Positions 1 to 4,833 of a DNA stretch of 6,007 nucleotides are shown here, in pieces. The DNA lies in contig JADFXS010000180.1 in assembly GCA_015233515.1 (NCBI GenBank), positions 1 through 6,007 of the forward strand. Reading direction: 5' to 3'. Below the pieces are notes generated by a model that saw nothing but the letters and a program-made list of their open reading frames with translations, did no database searches and was not told the origin of the DNA. Each line of letters begins with the position of its first letter. The stretch's first letter is position 1. Position numbers and translations under genes: made by a program. This stretch comes from Deltaproteobacteria bacterium. GTDB taxonomy: Bacteria > Desulfobacterota > Desulfarculia > Adiutricales > JAGVGV01.

Positions 1-133
1 TCGCCGGAGATATCTCCAGTTGGTGCCGCTTGGACAGGGTCCGCGAACCGACAGGTTCGGCAGTCTGAATATAATCCTGAACAACGGCTTTGAGTATCAG
101 CCGGTCCCGATCATTTAAATAGAAGGTCATCAT
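1..133 (-). CDS. hrcA: Heat-inducible transcription repressor HrcA, N-terminal fragment (3' end outside window)
   Basis: HrcA represses the groE and/or dnaK heat-shock operons by binding CIRCE operators, and is kept active by GroEL. Only the first 44 residues are visible. They begin [20 protein letters not shown] and continue with [18 protein letters not shown] and LEISPA. This is the characteristic HrcA winged-helix start: an LxxRxxxILxAVVxxYI helix, then the near-invariant [11 protein letters not shown], then the (V/I)SPA that enters the recognition helix. The start is the first of two adjacent ATGs (133 or 130). A GGAG ribosome-binding site lies 8 bases upstream (142-145 on the complement). 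A CIRCE operator and a TTGACA promoter sit just upstream, which independently supports both identity and start. hrcA commonly opens a hrcA-grpE-dnaK operon, so those genes may continue leftward outside the window; that is inference. No oddity is seen in the visible part. Confidence 0.93.
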   Translation of the reverse strand, partial: MMTFYLNDRDRLILKAVVQDYIQTAEPVGSRTLSKRHQLEISPA

Positions 134-146
134 TCCCGTATCTCCG

Positions 147-173
147 GCAGCGCTCGTCATGGATGAGTGCTAC
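147..173 (-). promoter_or_regulatory. CIRCE operator for HrcA autoregulation
   Basis: The consensus CIRCE is TTAGCACTC-N9-GAGTGCTAA. Here 147-155 reads GCAGCGCTC (6 of 9 match), a spacer of exactly 9 bases follows (156-164), and 165-173 reads GAGTGCTAC (8 of 9 match). It lies between the hrcA -10 region and the hrcA ribosome-binding site, ending 13 bases before the hrcA start. This is the classical position for negative autoregulation by HrcA. One arm is clearly weaker than the other. Confidence 0.88.
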
Positions 174-177
174 GCTA

Positions 178-206
178 ACCTTAAGCACCACTATCCGGAT
201 TGTCAA
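178..206 (-). promoter_or_regulatory. Candidate sigma-70 promoter of hrcA
   Basis: On the minus strand a perfect -35 box TTGACA (201-206) is followed by 17 bases and TAAGGT (178-183), a poor -10 matching TATAAT at 3 of 6 positions. The -10 directly abuts the CIRCE operator, so HrcA binding would block the initiation region. The -35 is convincing; the exact -10 is uncertain. No sigma-32-type promoter was recognised. Confidence 0.6.
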
Positions 207-257
207 GTTAACCCCGGTAATTTTGGTTACTTGCCGCCGGCCGCGAAAATCTGAGAC

Positions 258-287
258 TTGACTTCTAAAACGCAAAGAGATTAATAT
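258..287 (+). promoter_or_regulatory. Candidate promoter of the HD-GYP response regulator gene
   Basis: TTGACT (258-263) is followed, after 18 bases, by TAATAT (282-287), a 5 of 6 and a 4 of 6 match to the sigma-70 consensus in an A/T-rich stretch. It is divergent from the hrcA promoter, with about 50 bases between the two -35 boxes. Initiation here would give a leader of about 170 bases before the ATG at 464. No activator site was recognised. Confidence 0.45.
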
Positions 288-463
288 TTTAAGGATATGC
301 CGTTTCTACGATTTTCATAACCGGGGTGTGGTGAATCGATCGCAAAATTTCAATAGATTTTTGAAAATTCCATGTAGCTATCGATCGCCGCATTTTTGTT
401 GCGGCGAAGACCAGAATCTTTGGTTGAAGTGACTGACACCAATATCGCCAGAGGAAGATCAGC
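288..463 (+). other. Long 5' leader of the response regulator gene, with repeats and a hairpin
   Basis: No gene is seen here. The stretch holds a 9-base direct repeat ATCGATCGC (335-343 and 380-388; its CGATCG core is palindromic), an A/T-rich imperfect inverted repeat (TTTCAA 348-353 with TTGAAA 361-366), and a clean G/C hairpin: CGCCGCA (386-392), loop TTTTTGT, TGCGGCG (400-406). No T-run follows the hairpin on either strand, so it is not a simple terminator. The leader ends in a strong ribosome-binding site, GAGGAAG (451-457), 6 bases before the ATG. The repeats could be a regulator site or RNA structure; neither is shown. Confidence 0.4.
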
Positions 464-1552
464 ATGCGCGCACTCTCCGACTGCCGGGTAATGATAGTTG
501 ACGATACCGAAGCCAATGTGGACCTTCTGGTGGAAACCCTGGAAAGTGATTATGAACTAGCGGTGGCCATGGATGGTGTCAGCGCCTTGGAATATGTGGC
601 CGAATCGCCGCCGGATCTGATTCTCCTCGATATTATGATGCCCGATATGGATGGATACGAAGTCTGCCAACATCTTAAGTCTGACCCGCGATACCGCCAT
701 ATTCCCATAATCTTTGTCACTGCTATGACCGAAGTTGAAGATGAAACCAAAGGCCTGGCCCTGGGCGCCATCGATTATCTGACCAAACCGATAAGTCCGC
801 CTATTGTCAAGGCCAGAGTGAAAAATCACCTGGAACTTAAACTGGCCAAGGAAGAACTGGAACAGCAAAACGAAATTTTGGAAATCAAAGTCCTGGCGCG
901 GACGCACGAACTGGCCTTGACTCAGGACGTCACTATTTTCACCTTGGCTTCCTTGGCGGAAACCCGCGATCCGGAAACCGGCGGACACATCCGGCGGACA
1001 CAAAACTACGTCCAGGCTTTGGCCGAGCACCTCAAAAATCATCCCAAGCATGGCGAGTATTTAAATACGGAAGTCATAGATTTACTATATAAATCAGCCC
1101 CTTTGCACGATGTGGGCAAGGTGGGCGTTCGCGACTCCATACTCCTCAAACCCGGGAAATTAACGGATGAAGAATTCGCCGAGATGAAAAAGCACACCGT
1201 TTATGGACGAGACGCCCTCGCCTCGGCCGAAGTCTATCTTGGCCCGAACTCCTTTCTAACCTATGCCAAGGAAATCGCATACACACATCAGGAAAAATGG
1301 GATGGTTCCGGCTATCCTCAGGGGCTGAAAGGAGAGGAGATTCCACTCTCCGGCCGTCTAATGGCGGTGGCTGATGTCTATGACGCCTTGATCAGCAAGC
1401 GCGTTTATAAACCGCCGTTTCCTCATGCCGAGGCCGTGGCTATCATGGTTGAAGGCCGGGGAACTCATTTTGATCCGGATATTCTTGATGCTTTTTTAGC
1501 TATTGAAGAACAGTTTAAGCAAATCGCGCTTAAATTCGCCGATCAGGAATAA
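464..1552 (+). CDS. Response regulator with HD-GYP cyclic-di-GMP phosphodiesterase output (RpfG-like)
   Basis: This cytoplasmic protein of 362 residues should hydrolyse cyclic-di-GMP under control of phosphorylation. The REC domain (about 7-125) has the acidic pair D13-D14, phosphoacceptor D56 in LLDIMMPDMDGYEVC, T86 and K108 (YLTKP). A charged helix (about 123-150, ELKLAKEELEQQNEILEIKV) probably forms a coiled-coil linker. The HD-GYP domain (about 151-355) keeps its metal and signature residues: ETRDPETGGH (166-175), HDVGK (215-219, the HD pair), H244, HQEKWDGSGYP (275-285, with GYP) and D304 in VADVYDAL. The catalytic set therefore looks complete. The ATG at 464 has GAGGAAG 6 bases upstream and places the REC domain at the expected distance. 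No histidine kinase is adjacent, so it is an orphan here. RpfG is the best-known protein of this architecture, but that architecture is widespread, and orthology to rpfG is not claimed. It is divergent from hrcA. Confidence 0.96.
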   Translation: MRALSDCRVMIVDDTEANVDLLVETLESDYELAVAMDGVSALEYVAESPPDLILLDIMMPDMDGYEVCQHLKSDPRYRHIPIIFVTAMTEVEDETKGLALGAIDYLTKPISPPIVKARVKNHLELKLAKEELEQQNEILEIKVLARTHELALTQDVTIFTLASLAETRDPETGGHIRRTQNYVQALAEHLKNHPKHGEYLNTEVIDLLYKSAPLHDVGKVGVRDSILLKPGKLTDEEFAEMKKHTVYGRDALASAEVYLGPNSFLTYAKEIAYTHQEKWDGSGYPQGLKGEEIPLSGRLMAVADVYDALISKRVYKPPFPHAEAVAIMVEGRGTHFDPDILDAFLAIEEQFKQIALKFADQE

Positions 1553-1908
1553 AAAACCTGATTTGCGCCCATGAGTGGTTCATTCTCTGATAAGGTTATT
1601 ACGTCCTTTTTTATGAGTTTTGCTGTCGATATTAAATCAAGATGCTTGTCGGATAGGATATGACTAGAACACATCTCAAAAAAGCTCTTTGGCCCAACCT
1701 CTTTGTCGGAGGCCGTAAGCAATCCTCAAAATATGTCCAATATTCCTATGGTTGGACTCCAGTCTCCTCCTCGGCCTTGGATCAAATTCCTTTTTTTGAG
1801 ATGTGTTCTAAACTATCGAGTCTCTGTCGGCGGGCGGGGTGAAAGGACCGGAAGTAAAGCGATAAGGGAAAAAATCAAACTTGGGATCGGTTATAGGAGA
1901 AGATTTAA
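1553..1908 (+). other. Non-coding interval between the response regulator gene and the iron operon
   Basis: These 356 bases carry no convincing gene on either strand; the open frames present are short, lack ribosome-binding sites and have no recognisable sequence. The main content is the inverted-repeat element at 1665-1810. After the response-regulator stop, AACC (1555-1558) and GGTT (1594-1597) could pair ahead of a T6 run (1607-1612), but the stem is too short and distant to call a terminator. Bases 1811-1894 are G-rich then A-rich with no clear -35/-10 pair. No Fur-box-like palindrome was found, so the iron operon's promoter is not identified. Confidence 0.55.
1665..1810. mobile_element. 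MITE-like element with 19-bp perfect terminal inverted repeats
   Basis: TAGAACACATCTCAAAAAA (1665-1683) is repeated exactly in inverse orientation at 1792-1810, giving a 146-bp unit. The similarity continues inward imperfectly: after one base of slippage the two ends share TTTG, two differing bases, then CCAA, so each terminal repeat is about 33 bases. Inside, GTCCAA (1735-1740) pairs with TTGGAC (1752-1757), so the unit could fold almost end to end. Both outermost dinucleotides are TA, consistent with a TA target duplication as made by the IS630/Tc1-mariner group; the core would then be 1667-1808 (142 bp). No transposase is encoded, which fits a MITE or an internally deleted insertion sequence. 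The parent family is inference. A non-mobile RNA hairpin is the alternative, but no second copy is in the window to decide. Confidence 0.6.
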
Positions 1909-2010
1909 ATGGACATCTCGCGCCGGCTCAGCCGGTTTCAACCAAAAAACTATTCAAATACCCTGACCGCGGCTGATTTTGTCCGCGCAGGTGATACATT
2001 TCCAAGATAA
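1909..2010 (+). CDS. Small ORF (33 aa) immediately upstream of feoB, possible leader peptide
   Basis: This is a 33-codon frame starting MDISRRLSRFQ and ending ADFVRAGDTFPR. Its start is well supported: AGGAGAAG (1895-1902) lies 6 bases before the ATG, the best ribosome-binding site near the iron operon. It stops 11 bases before the feoB ATG, in a different frame. It has no Cys or His, no membrane segment and no signal peptide, and it is arginine-rich at the start. Its last residues (TLTAADFVRAGDTF) vaguely recall the beginning of a FeoA domain, but this is too weak to call a feoA remnant. A leader peptide or coupling ORF whose translation delivers ribosomes to feoB is the favoured reading. 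A chance ORF remains possible, since no family is recognised. Confidence 0.45.
   Translation: MDISRRLSRFQPKNYSNTLTAADFVRAGDTFPR
1923..1991 (+). promoter_or_regulatory. Two hairpins within the small ORF preceding feoB
   Basis: The first is CCGGC (1923-1927), loop TCA, GCCGG (1931-1935). The second is CCTG (1962-1965), a 2-base bulge, CGCGG (1968-1972), a 10-base loop, CCGCG (1983-1987) and CAGG (1988-1991): nine pairs with one bulge. Neither is followed by a T-run, so they are not intrinsic terminators. They lie inside translated sequence, so ribosomes on the small ORF would melt them. A role in coupling or attenuation of feoB is inference; the pairing itself is visible. Confidence 0.35.
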
Positions 2011-2021
2011 TACCTAACCCA

Positions 2022-3962
2022 ATGTCAACCGAAACCAAATCCATTCGTAAAATAATGATCGTCGGATTGCCTAACACCGGCAAGAGCCAGATTTTTATCA
2101 ATCTGACCGGAAAATTTACGGTTGTCGCCAATTCTCCATTGACCACCATTGAAATGAAACGAGCCCTTCTGGAACTTGAAAACGATGATGTTTTCGAGGT
2201 AATAGATACGCCCGGCCTGTTTGGTTTTTTTGCCCATTCGGAAGAAGAAATCATGGTACGGGAGGCCATTTTTTCCGAGAAGCCCGACATAATTATCCAG
2301 TGTATTGACGCCAACCGCCTAAAACAGTCTTTATTTTTGACCTCGGAGTTGATCCTGACCCGTATTCCCATGGTAATTTCCTTGAATGCCGTGGATGAGA
2401 TCGCCCGAAAAGGGATTCAGATCGACGCGGACGGGCTATCCCGGCTGTTGGATGTTCCCGTGGTGGAATCCGTTGCCGTGGCCGGTCATGGTATCAAGGA
2501 GTTGAAGGAGGCTATTCCCAGCGCCAGGCCGGGGAAAATCGATGCCATCAGACATGGCGGGGTGATCGACCAAGGCGTAATCCTGCTGGAGTCCAAACTC
2601 CCCAAGAACATACCTTTCCCTTTGGTGGTAGCCACTCTTTTAATGATGCGCGACCCGTTTATTGTCGATTACCTTCGGGAATATTGCGATGGCGCGACCC
2701 TGGCTTCGATCCAGAAAGAAATCGACCACCTGATCGGACAATTTCGAGGTAATTTGAGTCGAGTCATCAACACCAGGCGCAGCCGCTGGATTGATAATCT
2801 CGCGGAACAAATCGTCAAGCAAGATAAGGCCTTTCCAAGAGAATCGTATGAGACCATTGCCCGTTTGACTCGACACCCCATTTTCGGACCGCCGATATTA
2901 TTGGCGATATTAGCCATTGTCTTTCTTGCCGTGGTTTATGTGGCTAACGGAATTTCCGAATGGATGAACCAAGCGCTATGGACTCCTGTCGAAGCGGCCT
3001 TGACGCAAATTTTGCCCAGCGGTTTTTGGAATGATTTTTTTATCGGACAATATGGAATTCTTTCCATGGGACTGGCCAACGCCTTGCTGACCGTTCTGCC
3101 GATTCTTTCGGTTTTTCTTTTATTGTTCAACATATTGGAAGATACCGGTTATATTCCTAACCTGTCGGTCCTGACCAAAAGAATTCTCGGCAAACTGGGT
3201 CTGGGTGGGGAGGCTCTGATCCCTCTGGTGCTGGGTTTCGGATGCAAGACCATGGCTACTCTTACCGCTCGGACCATTCCTTCCAAAAGGGAAAGATATA
3301 TCGTCATTTTCTTGATCGCTTTCGCTATTCCCTGTTCTTCCCAGCTAGGCCTGAGCATGAGCCTGCTTGGCCGCATCGGCTGGAGCGCTTTTGTGATTGT
3401 TTTTGGGATTCTGACCTTTTCGGAAATCGGCGCCGGACTTTTGCTGAATCGCATTCTGAAAAAGCACGAAAAGAATCTGATCTTTATTCAGGAACTGCCG
3501 CCAATTCGGCTGCCGAATCCCAAATGGGTTCTCAAAAAAACCTATTTTCGTTTGTATTGGTTTCTCCAGGAAGCTCTCCTCATCTTTGTTTTGGCGGCCG
3601 TGGGTCTATTCGCCTTGGACAAACTGGGAATACTGGATGTGATCAGAACATTACTACGCCCCTTGATCGAAGGCTGGCTGGGTTTACCCCTGGATATGGT
3701 CGACGCCATTATCCTTTGTCTGGCCCGTAATGAAGCGGCCGTGGGATTCATGATCAATCTGGCCCGGAAAAGCCAACTCGACTATATCCAGTGTATCGTG
3801 GCGGTGGTTCTGACCACGATGTCTTTCCCTTGCTTCGCCAATATCACGGCCATGGCCAAGGAAATCGGCGCTAAAAGCGCCGCGATCATGGTCGCCATTA
3901 TTGTCGTCACCGCCTTTTTCATGGCCGGTCTCTTGAACCGGATTTTATTGGCGCTGATATGA
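2022..3962 (+). CDS. feoB: FeoB-type ferrous iron (divalent metal) transporter, divergent form
   Basis: This inner-membrane transporter of 646 residues has an N-terminal G domain and would import Fe2+. G domain: G1 GLPNTGKS (15-22), G2 around T41-T42 in NSPLTTIE, G3 DTPG (62-65), G4 NAVD (122-125) and G5 near SVAVA (150-154). A helical linker follows to about 280, then HPIFGPPI (285-292) opens the first membrane helix, with about eight or nine membrane segments to the C-terminus. Gate 1 has LEDTGYIPNLSVL (372-384), GFGC (405-408) and CSS (438-440). Gate 2 has FPCFANITAMAKEIG (602-616). Deviations from typical FeoB: the usual NWPGVTVE-like G2 is NSPLTTIE, the usual DLPG is DTPG, GCNVPA is GCKTMA, and the protein is shorter than the common 700-770 residues. 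The ATG at 2022 has no good ribosome-binding site; no better in-frame ATG exists upstream, and starting at M12 would crowd the G1 motif. It overlaps the downstream regulator by ATGA. Iron is the likeliest substrate, but another divalent metal is possible. Confidence 0.92.
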   Translation: MSTETKSIRKIMIVGLPNTGKSQIFINLTGKFTVVANSPLTTIEMKRALLELENDDVFEVIDTPGLFGFFAHSEEEIMVREAIFSEKPDIIIQCIDANRLKQSLFLTSELILTRIPMVISLNAVDEIARKGIQIDADGLSRLLDVPVVESVAVAGHGIKELKEAIPSARPGKIDAIRHGGVIDQGVILLESKLPKNIPFPLVVATLLMMRDPFIVDYLREYCDGATLASIQKEIDHLIGQFRGNLSRVINTRRSRWIDNLAEQIVKQDKAFPRESYETIARLTRHPIFGPPILLAILAIVFLAVVYVANGISEWMNQALWTPVEAALTQILPSGFWNDFFIGQYGILSMGLANALLTVLPILSVFLLLFNILEDTGYIPNLSVLTKRILGKLGLGGEALIPLVLGFGCKTMATLTARTIPSKRERYIVIFLIAFAIPCSSQLGLSMSLLGRIGWSAFVIVFGILTFSEIGAGLLLNRILKKHEKNLIFIQELPPIRLPNPKWVLKKTYFRLYWFLQEALLIFVLAAVGLFALDKLGILDVIRTLLRPLIEGWLGLPLDMVDAIILCLARNEAAVGFMINLARKSQLDYIQCIVAVVLTTMSFPCFANITAMAKEIGAKSAAIMVAIIVVTAFFMAGLLNRILLALI

Positions 3963-4750
3963 AAGAGAAGTTTACCGATATGGATGACAAACGCAGGCAC
4001 CAGGAGGAATTCCTGGAAAGATTATGGGAAATGCATGAGCAAGGATTGAGTGATATAGAGGACTTAACTCAACACTTGCTCGATAGGTTCAATCTTGAGT
4101 TCTTCAACGATTTGGTAACGGAAGGTCTTGTAGTTCTGAGCGAGCAAGGCCGCCGGATATCCCTGACGGAAACCGGTATTCAACGGGCCAAACTGATTAT
4201 CCGCGCCCATCGAATCGGTGAACGGCTGCTATTCGACGTGTTCGGAAGTGATTTTGAACCGGGAGCTTGCGAGTTTGAACATACTTCCACGGTGGCGTTG
4301 GTGGATGCGCTGTGCACTATCTTGGGACATCCACGGGAATGCCCTCACGGCCTACCTATTCCGGAGGGAGAGTGTTGTTTGCGCTCGGCCACGACCGTTT
4401 CCAATGTGGTCAAGCCGCTAACCGAACTCGAAATCGGGCAAACCGCTCGAGTCGCCTATATCAACAGTCGAGATGACGGCCGACTCCACAAACTCGACAG
4501 CCTCCAGATCAGACCGGGTTCCATGGTCAAACTCCACCAACGATACCCTTGTTACGTAATTGAGTGCGAAGGCGCCAGTATCGCGTTGGATGAGGAGATC
4601 GTGGCTAACGTGCATGTCTGGTCGACCAACCCGTTTTCACGTCAACCGATGGAAAAAAAGGATGTGACCCTTCAGGCAAAAAACTGTGGTTGGTGGAATA
4701 AAGTCATGAAACTTCAGGGTAAGTGGCGGAGAAAATTGAACCCTGGTTGA
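3959..4750 (+). CDS. DtxR/MntR-family metal-dependent regulator fused to a C-terminal FeoA domain
   Basis: This 263-residue cytoplasmic protein probably senses Fe2+ or Mn2+ and controls the feo operon. Residues about 12-78 form a winged-helix-like N-terminus (EEFLERLWEMHEQG, then GLV and the wing RRISLTETG). Residues about 79-140 form the DtxR dimerisation and metal-binding domain: H84 and E88 in AHRIGERLL, and C104, E107 and H108 in GACEFEH correspond to DtxR His79, Glu83, Cys102, Glu105 and His106. The DtxR Met10 and His98 positions appear to be Glu (E17 and E100). A CPHGLPIPEGECC segment (128-140) adds three cysteines. Residues about 152-221 are a FeoA/SH3-like domain (PLTELEIGQTARV, LDSLQIRPGSMVKL, IALDEEIVANVHV), followed by a basic tail of about 40 residues. 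The start overlaps the FeoB stop (ATGA) and has no strong ribosome-binding site, indicating translational coupling; M8 (3980), with AGAGAAG about 9 bases upstream, is an alternative. The presumed recognition helix (DRFNLEFFNDLVTEG) is acidic and about two residues short, so DNA binding is uncertain. Confidence 0.85.
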   Translation: MKEKFTDMDDKRRHQEEFLERLWEMHEQGLSDIEDLTQHLLDRFNLEFFNDLVTEGLVVLSEQGRRISLTETGIQRAKLIIRAHRIGERLLFDVFGSDFEPGACEFEHTSTVALVDALCTILGHPRECPHGLPIPEGECCLRSATTVSNVVKPLTELEIGQTARVAYINSRDDGRLHKLDSLQIRPGSMVKLHQRYPCYVIECEGASIALDEEIVANVHVWSTNPFSRQPMEKKDVTLQAKNCGWWNKVMKLQGKWRRKLNPG

Positions 4751-4797
4751 GCAGGCAGGCGAGCGCATACTACGTTGCCCGCCGCGGGGAGGTTCAA
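4736..4797 (-). terminator. Structured convergent region, candidate terminator for the GGDEF-EAL gene
   Basis: TTGAACC (4736-4742) pairs with GGTTCAA (4791-4797). Inside, GGCAGGCGAGCG (4754-4765) can pair imperfectly with CGTTGCCCGCC (4773-4783) around a 7-base loop. Read on the minus strand, the outer stem is followed at once by TTTT (4732-4735), a short terminator-like tail about 36 bases after the GGDEF-EAL stop. On the plus strand there is no T-run, and the left arm lies in the last codons of the DtxR-FeoA gene. A perfect 10-base palindrome GGTTATAACC (4799-4808) sits beside it. The long branched stem makes this a weaker terminator than the textbook form. Confidence 0.38.
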
Positions 4798-4833
4798 CGG
4801 TTATAACCTGTTATCTTATTGATCTTCCGAAGC

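Noticed and set aside
261..300. ACGCAAAG in the response-regulator leader, recalling the core of GEMM-I cyclic-di-GMP riboswitches.
   Set aside because: The preceding GCA...GGCAAACC strand, the GAAA tetraloop and the second stem are absent, and it lies inside the candidate promoter.
1553..1615. Possible terminator after the response regulator gene, with a T6 run at 1607-1612.
   Set aside because: Only a 4-bp AACC/GGTT stem with a loop of about 35 bases, about 9 bases before the T-run; no credible stem.
1660..1966. Overlapping plus-strand open frames through the inverted-repeat element (1660-1842 and 1703-1966).
   Set aside because: No ribosome-binding sites, no recognisable protein features, and they run across the element's repeats; best explained as chance.
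1950..2010. The end of the small ORF as a broken feoA gene.
   Set aside because: The resemblance of TLTAADFVRAGDTF to a FeoA start is a few residues only, and no FeoA-like continuation exists in any frame before feoB.
1811..2021. Search for a Fur box or DtxR-type palindrome ahead of feoB.
   Set aside because: No 19-bp Fur-like or TTAGGTTAGC-like palindrome was found; CCTAACC (2013-2019) is a single half-site-like run only.
1928..2371. Minus-strand open frame covering the small ORF and the start of feoB.
   Set aside because: It is antisense to the conserved FeoB G domain, and its translation resembles no known protein.
3242..3730. A 162-codon plus-strand frame inside feoB.
   Set aside because: It is an alternative frame of the membrane region; the FeoB frame holds all conserved motifs there.
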